From NCBI RefSeq assembly GCF_031450785.1, contig NZ_JARTWB010000002.1, forward strand, positions 2,914,001 through 2,978,000: a stretch of DNA of 64,000 nt, given 5' to 3'. Position 1 is the stretch's first letter; each line of letters starts with the position of its first letter. The notes beneath the pieces are model-generated. The model saw only the letters and a program-made list of their open reading frames with translations, did no database searches and was not told the DNA's origin. Shown one piece after another: positions 49,977 to 60,190 of this stretch. Position numbers and translations under genes: made by a program. Origin of the DNA: Caballeronia sp. LZ062 (lineage in GTDB: Bacteria > Pseudomonadota > Gammaproteobacteria > Burkholderiales > Burkholderiaceae).

Positions 49977-51496
49977 GCGCGTCCGTTTCCATTCTGCGCG
50001 CCCTGGGCGTCGCGGCGCTTTTCTTGGCGCGAGCGGTGGCGGCAGTCGAAAGCGGCGATGCGGCGGTCGCGCCTTTGCCGCCGCTGCCGGCAGCGTTCGA
50101 CACCTTGCCGACCGACCAGTTCGCTGTCGATACGAGCGTGCCGTTGGCGTCGCCGCCGCCGTCGCCGTCGCCGTCCGCGCAACCCGCCGCCAGCGCCGCG
50201 AGCGCCGACGAGCCGCTCGAAGGCCCGCCCGTGCCGCTGCCGCAATTGCAACGGCTGAGTGCATCGGGTAACGCGCGTCCCGCCGCCGACGACGGCAAGC
50301 CGGTCACGCTCGACCTCAAAAACGCGGACCTCAGCGCCGCGCTGCAGAGCTTCGCGCGTTTTACCGGGCTCAACATCATCGCGAGCGAGAAGGTGCGCGG
50401 GCAGGTGTCGATCAATCTGGCTGCGGTGCCGTGGCGGCGCGCGTTCGACACGCTTCTCGACGTGAACGGACTCGCCATGGAGCAGCACGGCAACGTAATC
50501 TGGGTCGCGCCGCTCGCCGAACTGGCGGCCCGCGAAAAGCTGCGTTACGAAGCTCACGCCCGTGCCGCCGACCTGGAACCGCTCGCAAGCCGCACCTTTC
50601 TGCTGCGCTATCCGCGCGCCGACGACGTCCGCAAGCTGCTTACCGGCTCCGGAACGCAGCGCGTGCTGTCCAAGCGCGGTTCCGCGATGGCCGACATGCG
50701 CACGAACCTGCTCTTCGTGACCGACCTCGACGCACGCGTGCAGCAGATCGCCGAGCTGATCGCCGCCATCGACAAGCCGACGCCGCAGGTCATGATCGAA
50801 GCACGGATCGTGGAAGGCGAGACCGGGTTGTCGCGCAATCTGGGCGTGAAGCTGGGCGTCGCGCCGACGGGCGATACGGCGCGTGGCATCGCGGGCGGCA
50901 AGGACGGCGTGGTATACGATCTGTCGGCGCAGCCGCTCAACGGTTTCGACGCGGCCACGGCCGGGCTCACGCTGTTCGCGGCGCAGGCCACGCGGCTGCT
51001 CGACATCCAGCTGAGCGCGCTCGAAGCGGAAGGGCGCGGCAAGGTCGTGTCACGGCCGCGCGTCGTGACGGCGGACCGCGCAAAGGCTATCGTCGAGCAA
51101 GGTACCGAGCTGCCTTATCAGGCAAAAGTCGGCAATGGCGTTTCCGGCGTGCAGTTTCGGCGCGCTGCGCTCAAACTGGAGGTCGAGCCGCAGATCACGC
51201 CGCACGGGCACGTCGTGCTGGATCTGGACGTGGCGAAAGACAGCGTCGGCGAGCAGACGGCGTCGGGGCCCGCCATCAATACGAAGCACGTGCAGACGCG
51301 CGTCGAAGTCGAGGACGGCGGCACGGTGGCGATCGGCGGTATCTATTCCGACGATGACCGCGAGGACGTGACCGGCGTGCCGGGGCTGATGAGACTGCCG
51401 CTCGTCGGCTGGCTGTTCCGGCACGACGCCCGACGCAAGCTGCACAGCGAGCTGGTTATCCTGATCACCCCGCATGTGATTGCATCGGACGGATAG
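49973..51496 (+). CDS. pilQ: Type IV pilus / DNA-uptake secretin, short PilQ (HofQ-like)
   Basis: This is an outer-membrane secretin through which pili or transforming DNA pass. The 507-residue precursor has a signal peptide, a proline/serine-rich linker (residues about 50-85), a secretin-TonB type short N-terminal domain (about 108-175), one N1-type repeat, and the secretin core. The core ends in [14 protein letters not shown] and [11 protein letters not shown]. Typical PilQ is about 700 residues with AMIN domains, which are absent here; size and domains resemble HofQ/ComE. The start is GTG 49973 with GGAGG 7 nt upstream. Confidence 0.88.
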   Translation: MSASVSILRALGVAALFLARAVAAVESGDAAVAPLPPLPAAFDTLPTDQFAVDTSVPLASPPPSPSPSAQPAASAASADEPLEGPPVPLPQLQRLSASGNARPAADDGKPVTLDLKNADLSAALQSFARFTGLNIIASEKVRGQVSINLAAVPWRRAFDTLLDVNGLAMEQHGNVIWVAPLAELAAREKLRYEAHARAADLEPLASRTFLLRYPRADDVRKLLTGSGTQRVLSKRGSAMADMRTNLLFVTDLDARVQQIAELIAAIDKPTPQVMIEARIVEGETGLSRNLGVKLGVAPTGDTARGIAGGKDGVVYDLSAQPLNGFDAATAGLTLFAAQATRLLDIQLSALEAEGRGKVVSRPRVVTADRAKAIVEQGTELPYQAKVGNGVSGVQFRRAALKLEVEPQITPHGHVVLDLDVAKDSVGEQTASGPAINTKHVQTRVEVEDGGTVAIGGIYSDDDREDVTGVPGLMRLPLVGWLFRHDARRKLHSELVILITPHVIASDG

Positions 51497-51599
51497 GCCG
51501 GATGCGGCCGGGCCGGCGCGGCGGCCTCGACTCGACAAAGCGGGCGGTTTGCCCTTAAGCTGCCGCACGAACGAATTCGATACCTCGAAAGGATTGACG

Positions 51600-52151
51600 T
51601 TGCAGGAAGGGCACGCGAACGCGAACATTTTTTTCGTCGGACTCATGGGGGCGGGCAAAACCACCGTGGGCCGCGCGGTTGCGCGCCGGTTGCAGCGCGA
51701 TTTCATCGACTCGGACCTGGAAATCGAAGCGCGCACCGGCGCGCGTATTCCGGTCATCTGGGAACTGGAAGGCGAGAGCGGATTTCGTCAGCGCGAAGTG
51801 AATGTCATCGACGAGCTGTCGCAGAAGAGCGGCATCGTGCTGGCGACCGGCGGCGGCGCGGTGTTGCGGCCGGAGAATCGCGAACATCTGAGGAATCGCG
51901 GCATCGTCATTTATCTTCGCGCCAATCCACACGATCTCTGGCAGCGCACGCGCCGCGACAAGAACCGGCCGCTTTTGCAAACCGACGACCCGCGCGGCAA
52001 GCTCGAAACGCTTTTTCGAACGCGCGATCCGCTCTATCACGAGTGCGCGCACTTCGTCGTGGAGACCGGCCGTCCGACCGTCAACGCGCTCGTCAACATG
52101 GTCCTGATGCAACTGGAGGTGGCCGGCGTCATCAAGTCGGCTGAGTCATAA
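51600..52151 (+). CDS. aroK: Shikimate kinase
   Basis: AroK phosphorylates shikimate in the aromatic amino acid pathway. The protein has 183 residues from a TTG start at 51600, supported by AAAGGA (51588-51593) with 6-nt spacing. An upstream in-frame ATG would run back into the pilQ end. Walker A GLMGAGKT is at residues 14-21, D37/D39 of IDSD bind shikimate/magnesium, GGGAVL follows, and the lid has DKNRPLL. It overlaps aroB by one base, and aroK-aroB after a secretin gene is the conserved order. Confidence 0.96.
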   Translation: MQEGHANANIFFVGLMGAGKTTVGRAVARRLQRDFIDSDLEIEARTGARIPVIWELEGESGFRQREVNVIDELSQKSGIVLATGGGAVLRPENREHLRNRGIVIYLRANPHDLWQRTRRDKNRPLLQTDDPRGKLETLFRTRDPLYHECAHFVVETGRPTVNALVNMVLMQLEVAGVIKSAES

Positions 52152-53248
52152 TGTCCGCCATGATTACCCCAACGATCACCGTCAACGTCGAGTTAGGCGA
52201 GCGCGCCTATCCCATTCATATTGGTGCGGGCGTCATGAGCCGCACCGAGCTTTTCGCGCCGCATATCAAGGGTTCGTCGGTTGCAATCGTCAGTAACGCC
52301 ACCGTCGATCCGCTTTACGGCGACACGCTGCGCGCCGCGCTCGAACCGCTCGGCAAGAAGGTGACGACCGTCGTGCTGCCCGACGGCGAAGCGCACAAAA
52401 ACTGGGAAACGCTCAACACCATTTTCGACGCGCTGCTTTCGAATCGCGCGGACCGAAAGACGACGCTCATCGCGCTCGGCGGCGGCGTCGTCGGCGACAT
52501 GACCGGCTTCGCGGCGGCGTGCTACATGCGCGGCGTGCCGTTCATCCAGGTGCCGACCACGCTGCTTGCGCAAGTGGATTCGTCGGTGGGCGGCAAGACC
52601 GGCATCAATCATCCGCTCGGCAAGAACATGATCGGCGCGTTCTATCAGCCGCAAGCGGTCATCGCGGATATCGGCGCGCTGCACACGTTGCCTGCGCGCG
52701 AACTGGCGGCGGGTATCGCGGAAGTCATCAAGACGGGCGCAATCGCCGATGCCGAGTTCTTCGAGTGGATCGAAGCGAACATCGGGGCTTTGAACGACCG
52801 CGACGAAAGCGCGCTGGCGCACGCGGTCAAGCGCTCGTGCGAAATCAAGGCTTCCGTGGTGGCGTCGGACGAGCGCGAAGGCGGACAGCGCGCGATCCTC
52901 AATTTCGGCCACACGTTCGGCCACGCCATCGAAGCCGGGCTCGGCTACGGCGAGTGGCTGCACGGCGAGGCGGTCGGCTGCGGCATGGTGATGGCGGCGG
53001 ACTTGTCCGTGCGCTTGGGCAGGCTCGACGACGCTGCGCGCAAGCGGCTCGTGCGTGTGATCGAAGCGGCGAAGCTGCCCGTAACGGCGCCGAAGCTCGG
53101 CGACGACCGTTACATCGACCTGATGAAGGTCGACAAAAAGGCCGAAGCCGGGGAAATCAAATTCATTCTGCTGACCCGCTTCGGCGCGACGGAAATCACC
53201 GGCGCGCCCGATCAGGCCGTGCGCGAGACGCTCGCTGCCAGCGTCTGA
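52151..53248 (+). CDS. aroB: 3-dehydroquinate synthase
   Basis: AroB converts DAHP to 3-dehydroquinate using NAD and a divalent metal. The 365-residue protein shows the NAD-site GGGVVGD near residue 111, [14 protein letters not shown] near 140, and the metal histidines of [10 protein letters not shown] near 260. The ATG shares one base with the aroK stop. A second in-frame ATG lies 9 nt downstream. dgt follows after 29 nt. Confidence 0.98.
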   Translation: MSAMITPTITVNVELGERAYPIHIGAGVMSRTELFAPHIKGSSVAIVSNATVDPLYGDTLRAALEPLGKKVTTVVLPDGEAHKNWETLNTIFDALLSNRADRKTTLIALGGGVVGDMTGFAAACYMRGVPFIQVPTTLLAQVDSSVGGKTGINHPLGKNMIGAFYQPQAVIADIGALHTLPARELAAGIAEVIKTGAIADAEFFEWIEANIGALNDRDESALAHAVKRSCEIKASVVASDEREGGQRAILNFGHTFGHAIEAGLGYGEWLHGEAVGCGMVMAADLSVRLGRLDDAARKRLVRVIEAAKLPVTAPKLGDDRYIDLMKVDKKAEAGEIKFILLTRFGATEITGAPDQAVRETLAASV

Positions 53249-53277
53249 TCGATCAAGCATCAGCCGGGACCACGACG

Positions 53278-54516
53278 ATGCACGACGAAGCGGAGCCGCC
53301 GGTGAGCGAAACAGAAGCTGATTGTGGAGTGCCCTCGTCGCTTGTGCTGGAGGCGCATCTCGCGCCTTACGCCGCGCGCTCGTCACTCTCGCGCGGGCGC
53401 CGGCATACGGAGCCGCCGCCCGCCGCACGCACCGAGTTCCAGCGCGACCGCGACCGCATCGTGCATTCGACGGCCTTTCGCCGGCTCGAGTACAAGACGC
53501 AGGTCTTCGTGAATCACGAAGGCGATCTTTTTCGCACGCGTCTCACGCATAGTCTGGAAGTCGCGCAGATCGCGCGGTCGGTGGCGCGCAATCTGCGGCT
53601 CAACGAGGATCTGGTCGAAGCGATATCGCTCGCGCACGATCTCGGGCATACGCCGTTCGGCCACGCCGGTCAGGATGCGCTCAACGAATGCATGCGCGAT
53701 CACGGCGGGTTCGAACACAATCTGCAAAGCCTCGCGGTCGTCGATCAACTCGAAGAGCACTACGGCGCGTTCAACGGCCTGAACCTGTGCTTCGAGACGC
53801 GGGAAGGCATTCTCAAGCATTGTTCACGTGAGAACGCACGGCAGCTCGGCGATCTTGGCGAACGGTTCCTCGCGGGCAAACAACCTTCGCTCGAAGCGCA
53901 GATCGCGAACGTCGCGGACGAAATCGCCTACAACAATCACGATGTGGACGACGGCCTGCGCTCCGGCCTCATCACGCTCGAACAGCTCGCGGAAGTGAGC
54001 TTGTGGCACACGCACTTCGCAGCCGCGCGCGCGGAATATCCCGCCATCGAAGGGCGCAGGCTGATTCACGAGACCATTCGGCGCATCATCAATACGCTGA
54101 TCGTCGATCTGATCGAAGCCACGAGCCGCAATCTCGCGCGCGCCGCGCCCGCCTCGCTCGACGATGTGCGCAATTCGCCGCCGCTCGTCGCACATAGCGA
54201 AGAAGTCGCCGCGCAAGCCGCCACGCTCAAGCGCTTTCTTTTCAAGAACCTCTACCGCCATTACCGCGTGATGCGCATGGCCAATAAGGCGAGGCGCGTG
54301 GTGACGGGGCTCTTCGATGCCTTCACCGAAGACCCGCGCCTCTTGCCGCCGGCGTATCAGGCGCGCATCGCGGTTGCGGAGGAATCGGCGAACGACCCCG
54401 CCGCGCCGAGCCACAACAGCACGCAGGCGCGGCTCATCGCGCACTACATCGCCGGCATGACGGACCGGTACGCACTGAAAGAATATCAACGCCTGTTTGT
54501 CATCGACAACAACTAA
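53278..54516 (+). CDS. dgt: Deoxyguanosinetriphosphate triphosphohydrolase-like protein
   Basis: This is an HD-domain dNTP triphosphohydrolase of the short Dgt family, expected to turn dNTPs into nucleoside and triphosphate. The 412-residue protein has metal residues H91 ([10 protein letters not shown]), H120/D121 and H124/H129 ([13 protein letters not shown]), plus the early [20 protein letters not shown] block. ATG 53278 is used. GTG 53302 is an alternative with a well-placed GGAG (53292-53295) and would remove 8 residues. The ugp operon starts 47 nt downstream. Confidence 0.93.
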   Translation: MHDEAEPPVSETEADCGVPSSLVLEAHLAPYAARSSLSRGRRHTEPPPAARTEFQRDRDRIVHSTAFRRLEYKTQVFVNHEGDLFRTRLTHSLEVAQIARSVARNLRLNEDLVEAISLAHDLGHTPFGHAGQDALNECMRDHGGFEHNLQSLAVVDQLEEHYGAFNGLNLCFETREGILKHCSRENARQLGDLGERFLAGKQPSLEAQIANVADEIAYNNHDVDDGLRSGLITLEQLAEVSLWHTHFAAARAEYPAIEGRRLIHETIRRIINTLIVDLIEATSRNLARAAPASLDDVRNSPPLVAHSEEVAAQAATLKRFLFKNLYRHYRVMRMANKARRVVTGLFDAFTEDPRLLPPAYQARIAVAEESANDPAAPSHNSTQARLIAHYIAGMTDRYALKEYQRLFVIDNN

Positions 54517-54563
54517 CATCGCGCGTTTCAAGCGCAGACGTTCGACAACCGGAGACTCAATCG

Positions 54564-55889
54564 ATGCGATGCACGCCCTCGTTCCGTTCACTCTCGGCCG
54601 CAGCCGTTCTGGCTTTCGGCGCTTCTACGGCGGCTCACGCCGCGACGGAAATCCAGTTCTGGCACGCCATGGAAGCCGCCCTCGGCGAGCGCGTGAACGA
54701 TATCGCGAACGACTTCAATGCGTCGCAGAGCGACTACAAGATCGTGCCGGTCTTCAAGGGCACCTACGACCAGACGTTGGCGGCCGGCATCGCGGCGTAT
54801 CGCAGCGGCAATGCGCCCGCGATCCTGCAAGTCTATGAAGTCGGCACCGCGACCATGATGCAGGCGAAGAAAGCGGTGCTCCCCGTCTACGACGTGTTCA
54901 AGCAGGCCGGCGTGCCGCTCGACGAGAAAGCGTTCGTGCCGACGATCTCCGGCTACTACAGCGACGCGAAGACCGGCCATCTCATCTCGATGCCGTTCAA
55001 CAGTTCCACGCCCGTTCTCTACTACAACAAGGACGCGTTCAAGAAAGCGGGCCTCGATCCCAATCAGCCGCCGAAGACCTGGGCCGACGTCGAAGCGGAC
55101 GCGAAGAAGCTGAAGGCCGCGGGCTATTCGTGCGGTTATTCGTCGGGCTGGCAGAGCTGGATTCAACTGGAGAACTACAGCGCGTGGCATGCGGCACCGT
55201 TCGCTTCGAAGAACAACGGCTTCGACGGCCTCGACGCCCAGCTCGAATTCAACAAGCCGCTGCAGGTGGCGCACATCCAGTTCCTGCAAAACATGGCGAA
55301 GGAAGGTACGTTCACGTATGTCGGCCGCAAGGACGAACCCGTGTCCAAGTTCTACAGCGGCGACTGCGGGATCATCACGAATTCGTCGGGATCGCGGGCG
55401 ACCATCCAGAAGTACGCGAAGTTCGACTACGGCGTCGGCATGATGCCGTACGACGCGAGCGTGAAGGGCGCGCCGCAGAACGCGATCATCGGCGGCGCGA
55501 GTCTGTGGGTGCTCTCGGGCAAAGACGCGGCGGTGTACAAGGGCGTCGCGAAGTTCCTCGCTTATCTCGCGTCGCCGAAGGTGGCCGCGAAGTGGCATCA
55601 GGACACGGGCTATTTGCCGGTGACGACCGCCGCCTATGACCTGACGCAGAAGCAGGGCTTCTACGACAAGAACCCTGGCGCGGACATCGCCATCAAGCAG
55701 ATGCTGAACAAACCGCCGCTTGCCTACACGAAGGGTTTGCGCCTCGGCAACATGCCGCAGATTCGCACCATCGTCGATGAAGAACTCGAGCAGGTCTGGG
55801 CGGACAAGAAGACGCCGCAGCAGGCGCTCGATTCTTCCGTGCAGCGCGGCGACGAACTTCTGCGCCGCTTCGAGAAAAGCGGCGGCTGA
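54564..55889 (+). CDS. ugpB: sn-glycerol-3-phosphate ABC transporter, substrate-binding protein
   Basis: UgpB captures glycerol-3-phosphate, and glycerophosphodiesters in some species, in the periplasm for the Ugp importer. The 441-residue precursor has a signal peptide ending near AAHA (residue 26). A family 1 solute-binding fold follows, with [18 protein letters not shown] and [22 protein letters not shown] lies 9 nt before the ATG. No obvious Pho box is seen in the 47-nt gap after dgt. Confidence 0.96.
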   Translation: MRCTPSFRSLSAAAVLAFGASTAAHAATEIQFWHAMEAALGERVNDIANDFNASQSDYKIVPVFKGTYDQTLAAGIAAYRSGNAPAILQVYEVGTATMMQAKKAVLPVYDVFKQAGVPLDEKAFVPTISGYYSDAKTGHLISMPFNSSTPVLYYNKDAFKKAGLDPNQPPKTWADVEADAKKLKAAGYSCGYSSGWQSWIQLENYSAWHAAPFASKNNGFDGLDAQLEFNKPLQVAHIQFLQNMAKEGTFTYVGRKDEPVSKFYSGDCGIITNSSGSRATIQKYAKFDYGVGMMPYDASVKGAPQNAIIGGASLWVLSGKDAAVYKGVAKFLAYLASPKVAAKWHQDTGYLPVTTAAYDLTQKQGFYDKNPGADIAIKQMLNKPPLAYTKGLRLGNMPQIRTIVDEELEQVWADKKTPQQALDSSVQRGDELLRRFEKSGG

Positions 55890-55946
55890 ACAAGACACGC
55901 GACGCCAAGCGCCCGCGTTCGCGCGGGCGCGCATCAGGACATGTCA

Positions 55947-56831
55947 ATGGAAAAACGGTCTCGTTTCGATGCGAGCGTCTTGCCGTATCTGCTGGTCGCG
56001 CCGCAGCTTTTCATTACCGCGCTCTTTTTTCTCTGGCCGGCAGGCGAGGCGCTCTGGCAGGCCACGCAAAGTCAGGACGCGTTCGGCACGTCGAGCGAAT
56101 TTGTCGGGCTCGCGAACTTCAGGCAGCTTTTCGCGGATCCGCTCTATCTGTCGTCGTTCAGTACGACGATGGTTTTTTGCGCACTCGTCACCGTGTCTGG
56201 CCTCGTGATTTCGCTGTTGCTCGCGGCGTGCGCGGATCGCGTGACGCGCGGCGCGAAGGCGTATCAAACGCTGCTCATCTGGCCGTATGCGGTCGCACCC
56301 GCCATCGCAGCGGTGCTGTGGTCGTTTCTCTTCAATCCGAGCATCGGCCTCGTGACGTATGCGCTCGCCAAGCAAGGCATTGTCTGGAACCACGCGCTCA
56401 ACGGCACGCAGGCGATGTTTCTCGTCGTGCTCGCGTCCGTCTGGAAGCAGGTCAGCTACAACTTTCTCTTCTTCTACGCGGGACTTCAGGCGATTCCGCA
56501 ATCGCTGATCGAAGCCGCCGCCATCGACGGCGCCGGTCCCGTGCGACGCTTCTTCGGCATTGCGCTGCCGCTTCTTTCGCCGACGACGTTCTTCCTGCTC
56601 GTCGTCAATCTGGTGTACGCGTTCTTCGATACCTTCCCGGTCATCGATGCCGCGACCGGCGGCGGCCCCGCGCAATCGACCAAGACGCTCATCTACAAAA
56701 TCTTCGCCGAAGGGTTTCAGGGTCTTGACATCGGCAGCTCGGGCGCGCAGTCGGTGGTGCTCATGGCAATCGTCGTCGCGCTGACCATCGTGCAGTTCCG
56801 CTTCGTCGAACGCAGGGTGCAATATTCATGA
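55947..56831 (+). CDS. ugpA: sn-glycerol-3-phosphate ABC transporter permease UgpA
   Basis: UgpA is one of two inner-membrane permeases of the Ugp importer. The 294-residue protein has about six membrane segments and the EAA loop, [21 protein letters not shown], that docks the ATPase. ATG 55947 is preferred over ATG 55941 because AGGA at 55935-55938 has 8-nt rather than 2-nt spacing. Its stop overlaps the ugpE ATG by 4 nt. Confidence 0.95.
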   Translation: MEKRSRFDASVLPYLLVAPQLFITALFFLWPAGEALWQATQSQDAFGTSSEFVGLANFRQLFADPLYLSSFSTTMVFCALVTVSGLVISLLLAACADRVTRGAKAYQTLLIWPYAVAPAIAAVLWSFLFNPSIGLVTYALAKQGIVWNHALNGTQAMFLVVLASVWKQVSYNFLFFYAGLQAIPQSLIEAAAIDGAGPVRRFFGIALPLLSPTTFFLLVVNLVYAFFDTFPVIDAATGGGPAQSTKTLIYKIFAEGFQGLDIGSSGAQSVVLMAIVVALTIVQFRFVERRVQYS

Positions 56832-57673
56832 TCGAGAACCGGCGCGGCTTCGATATCTTTTGTCACGCGGTGCTGATACTCGGCGTCGCGCTGATCGTGT
56901 TTCCGGTTTATGTCGCGTTTTGCGCGGCCACGATGAGCGCGAAGGAAGTCTTCAGCGTGCCGCTTTCGCTCGTGCCGAGCACGCATCTCTTCGAGAACGT
57001 CGCGCATATCTGGACGCACGGCAGCGGCAACGCGGCTGCGCCGTTCGGACGAATGCTTGTCAACAGTCTCGTGATGGCGCTCGTCATCTCCATCGGCAAG
57101 ATCGCGGTGTCGATCATCTCGGCGTATGCCATCGTGTTCTTCCGCTTCCCGATGAAGAACCTCGCGTTCTGGCTCATCTTCATCACGCTGATGCTGCCCG
57201 TCGAAGTGCGCATCTTTCCGACGGTGCAGGTCGTGTCGTCGATGCATCTCGCGAACACGTATGCGGGCTTGACGCTGCCGCTCATCGCCTCGGCGACGGC
57301 CACGTTCCTCTTCCGCCAGTTCTTCATGACGCTGCCAGACGAGTTGATGGAAGCGGCGCGCATCGACGGTGCGGGGCCGCTGCGCTTTTTCTGGGACGTG
57401 GTGCTGCCGCTTTCGAAGACGAACATTGCGGCGCTTTTCGTCATCACGTTCATCTATGGCTGGAACCAGTATCTCTGGCCCATTTTGATCACCAATGAGC
57501 AGTCGCTGCAAACGGCGGTGGTCGGCATCAAGAGCATGATCGCCTCGGGCGATACCGCGACCGAGTGGCACCTCGTCATGAGCGCGACGCTGCTCGCGAT
57601 GCTGCCGCCGCTCGTCGTCGTGCTGACGATGCAGCGGTGGTTCGTGCGCGGCCTCGTCGACGCGGAAAAATAA
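56828..57673 (+). CDS. ugpE: sn-glycerol-3-phosphate ABC transporter permease UgpE
   Basis: UgpE is the second permease. The 281-residue protein has about six membrane segments and the EAA loop [21 protein letters not shown] near residue 177. The ATGA overlap with ugpA suggests coupled translation, giving equal amounts for a UgpAE heterodimer. ugpC follows after 18 nt. Confidence 0.96.
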   Translation: MIENRRGFDIFCHAVLILGVALIVFPVYVAFCAATMSAKEVFSVPLSLVPSTHLFENVAHIWTHGSGNAAAPFGRMLVNSLVMALVISIGKIAVSIISAYAIVFFRFPMKNLAFWLIFITLMLPVEVRIFPTVQVVSSMHLANTYAGLTLPLIASATATFLFRQFFMTLPDELMEAARIDGAGPLRFFWDVVLPLSKTNIAALFVITFIYGWNQYLWPILITNEQSLQTAVVGIKSMIASGDTATEWHLVMSATLLAMLPPLVVVLTMQRWFVRGLVDAEK

Positions 57674-57691
57674 TAAGGAGAGCAGGGTTCA

Positions 57692-58777
57692 ATGGCTGCG
57701 CTGACACTCGAAGGCGTCAAGAAAACTTACGACGGGAAGCAGTACGTATTGCATGGCATCGATGTCGCTGTGAACGACGGCGAGTTTGTCGTGATGGTCG
57801 GTCCTTCGGGCTGCGGAAAGTCGACGCTTCTGCGCATGGTCGCCGGGCTCGAGAGCGTGTCGGAAGGCACGATCGAGATCGGCGGGCGCGTGGTGAACAA
57901 GCTGGAGCCGAAGGATCGCGATATCGCGATGGTGTTCCAGAACTACGCGCTGTATCCGCACATGAGCGTCGCGCAGAATATGGCGTATGCGCTCAAGATC
58001 GGCGGCGCGGACCGGGCGACGATCGACAGCCGCGTCGCGAATGCCGCGCGTATCCTCGAACTCGAGCATCTGCTGGCGCGCAAGCCGCGCGAGTTGTCGG
58101 GCGGGCAGCGGCAGCGCGTGGCAATGGGACGCGCGATCGTTCGCGAACCGGCCGTGTTCCTGTTCGACGAGCCGCTTTCGAATCTCGACGCAAAGCTGCG
58201 CGTGCAAATGCGCCTCGAAATTCAGCGCCTGCATGCGCGTCTGGCGACCACGAGCCTGTATGTCACGCACGACCAGATCGAAGCCATGACGCTCGCGCAG
58301 CGCGTGATCGTGATGAACAAGGGCCGCGCGGAGCAGATCGGCGCGCCGACCGACGTGTATGAACGTCCGGCGACGGTATTCGTGGCCAGCTTCATCGGCT
58401 CGCCGGCAATGAATCTGCTGGAAGGCCGTTTGTCGCAAGATGGTTCGGTGTTCGAAGTGGCGAGCGGCGGGCCAGCGCTCCCGGTCGTCGGGGCGAGCGG
58501 CCTGACGCGCGACATGTTCGGGCGCGAGTGGATTCTGGGCATTCGTCCGGAGCACATGACGCCCGGCTACATCGAAACGGCCAGCGCCACGCTCGACGTC
58601 GATTCAGCCGAACTGCTCGGCGCGGACAATCTCGCGCATGGCAAGTGGGGCAAGCACGACGTGGCGGCGCGCTTGCCCCATGCGCATCGGCCGCAGCGCG
58701 GCGAGAGGCTTCTGGTCTCGGTGCCGGCGCGACAACTGCATTTCTTCGATCCGGCCAACGGAATGCGCGCCAACTGA
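57692..58777 (+). CDS. ugpC: sn-glycerol-3-phosphate ABC transporter ATP-binding protein UgpC
   Basis: UgpC is the ATPase that powers the importer. The 361-residue protein has Walker A GPSGCGKST (37-45), signature LSGGQ (135-139), Walker B FLFDE (156-160), and a C-terminal TOBE-like regulatory part from about residue 235. AAGGAG precedes the ATG. The ugpQ Shine-Dalgarno overlaps its stop codon. Confidence 0.97.
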   Translation: MAALTLEGVKKTYDGKQYVLHGIDVAVNDGEFVVMVGPSGCGKSTLLRMVAGLESVSEGTIEIGGRVVNKLEPKDRDIAMVFQNYALYPHMSVAQNMAYALKIGGADRATIDSRVANAARILELEHLLARKPRELSGGQRQRVAMGRAIVREPAVFLFDEPLSNLDAKLRVQMRLEIQRLHARLATTSLYVTHDQIEAMTLAQRVIVMNKGRAEQIGAPTDVYERPATVFVASFIGSPAMNLLEGRLSQDGSVFEVASGGPALPVVGASGLTRDMFGREWILGIRPEHMTPGYIETASATLDVDSAELLGADNLAHGKWGKHDVAARLPHAHRPQRGERLLVSVPARQLHFFDPANGMRAN

Positions 58778-58788
58778 GGAGACTCACG

Positions 58789-59565
58789 ATGAAAACGTGG
58801 CCGTATCCCGCAATCGTCGCGCATCGCGGCGGCGGCAAGCTCGCGCCGGAGAACACGCTCGAAGGCATTCGGACGGGCGCGCGTTTCGGGCTGAAGATGA
58901 TCGAATTCGATGCGAAGCTGTCGGCGGACAACGTCGTGTTCCTGCTGCATGACGACGACGTGGACCGCACATCCAACGGCCACGGCGCGGCGAAGTCGAT
59001 GCCTTACGCGCAACTGCGCGCGTTCGACGCCGGTTCGTGGTTCGGCGCGGATTTCGCGGGCGCGCATATGCCGACGCTCGCCGAAGTGCGTGAGGCGTGC
59101 GCGTCGCTGGATCTCGCGGCGAATATCGAAATCAAGCCGTGTCCGGGGCGCGAAGCCGAAACGGGCGAAGTCGTCGCACGTGAGGCGGCGCGTCTTTGGA
59201 ACCGCGCCGAGCCCGCGCCGCTGCTGTCGTCGTTTTCCTTCGAGGCGCTAGAAGCCGCGCGGGACGCCGCGCCCGACCTGCCGCGCGGCATGTTGTACGA
59301 GCGCCTGCCGGCGGACTGGCGCGCGCAGACCACCGCGCTCGCGTGCGTCTCGCTGCATGCAGACCACCGTTCGCTCGATGAAACCCGCGTGCGCGAGATC
59401 CGCGACGCGGGCCTGCGCGTGCTCGCGTACACGGTGAACGATCCGGAGCGGGCGCGCCTGCTCGCGCGATGGGGCGTCGATGCGATCTGCACGGATCGCA
59501 TCGACATCATCGGCGCGGACTTTCTGGAAACGCAGCCGGGCCGACGACCTTCAGAGAACGATTAG
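58789..59565 (+). CDS. ugpQ: Glycerophosphodiester phosphodiesterase, cytoplasmic
   Basis: UgpQ hydrolyses glycerophosphodiesters to glycerol-3-phosphate and an alcohol. The 258-residue protein has HRGGGKLAPENTLEGI (catalytic His and Glu near residues 12-22), EFDAKLSADN, and LHDDDVDRTSNG. There is no signal peptide, so it is cytoplasmic. GAGGAG (58776-58781) gives 7-nt spacing to ATG 58789. Its stop overlaps the stop of the convergent DUF883 gene by 4 nt. Confidence 0.96.
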   Translation: MKTWPYPAIVAHRGGGKLAPENTLEGIRTGARFGLKMIEFDAKLSADNVVFLLHDDDVDRTSNGHGAAKSMPYAQLRAFDAGSWFGADFAGAHMPTLAEVREACASLDLAANIEIKPCPGREAETGEVVAREAARLWNRAEPAPLLSSFSFEALEAARDAAPDLPRGMLYERLPADWRAQTTALACVSLHADHRSLDETRVREIRDAGLRVLAYTVNDPERARLLARWGVDAICTDRIDIIGADFLETQPGRRPSEND

Positions 59566-59939
59566 CGAGCGCGCGCCAGCAGCAGGCCGGCAAGCAACGC
59601 CAGGCCGCCCACCAGCGCGATGGTTTGCCACGGTCTGTCGCGCAGATAGGCGTCGGCGTCGTCCATGACCGCGGCGGCGCGCTCGCGCACGGCGGCCTGC
59701 GAATCGTTCAGGCGTGCGCGGGCAGCGTCAACTTGATCGCTGATGCGCGCGCGCAGCATCGCGGCGTCGGCTGACGCGCCTTCGCCCAGCGTTTCTTCGA
59801 GTTCGGAAAGCAGCGCGCGCAGTTCGGTGCCGATATCCTCGGCTGCGTCGCGGCCGTGGCGCGCCATGCGGCGTGCGCGGCGGCTCGTGCTGTTCCATGA
59901 ATCTCCGATGGCGTCTCGCGTGTTAGGCAGTGCGTTCAT
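59562..59939 (-). CDS. DUF883 (ElaB/YqjD family) inner-membrane protein
   Basis: This is a small protein of the YqjD/ElaB family; members in E. coli are stationary-phase, tail-anchored and ribosome-associated. The 125-residue product is helical and charged, with heptad-like ELRALLSELEETLGEG. It ends with the conserved RPWQTIALVGGLALLAGLLLARAR-type C-terminal membrane anchor. The start at 59939 (MNALPNTRD) has GGAG upstream on the minus strand. A longer reading from 60005 was rejected. Its function in this organism is not shown. Confidence 0.88.
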   Translation of the reverse strand: MNALPNTRDAIGDSWNSTSRRARRMARHGRDAAEDIGTELRALLSELEETLGEGASADAAMLRARISDQVDAARARLNDSQAAVRERAAAVMDDADAYLRDRPWQTIALVGGLALLAGLLLARAR

Positions 59940-60111
59940 AGATCGCTCCGTCGATGGATGAATCGTGGATGGATGACACTCCGCTTTCGCGGCGGAACGT
60001 GCCATTGAGCAAGTTGGATGCCGACGCGCTGCAGACGTTGCACAGGCCGTCGACGCGTAATTAGTGCATCTCGCGCGCTGCCGCGCAAGTCACATTTACA
60101 AGGCGCATGTA

Positions 60112-60148
60112 GAAGAAAACGCCGCCATGCGCGGTGCATGACGGCGTT
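60112..60148 (-). terminator. Terminator of the ompW-family gene
   Basis: In the leftward direction AACGCCGTCATGC pairs with GCATGGCGGCGTT (plus-strand 60136-60148 and 60118-60130, one mismatch) around a 5-nt loop, followed by TTCTTC. It lies 43 nt past the ompW stop. The rest of 59940-60190 holds two GATGGATGA repeats and no gene. Confidence 0.75.
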
Positions 60149-60190
60149 CGGAGTGCAAAGCGACCGTGTCGGCAGAATGAGGACCGATAG

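Noticed and set aside
54517..54563. Pho box before ugpB
   Set aside because: No pair of CTGTCAT-like repeats with the right spacing is visible in the gap.
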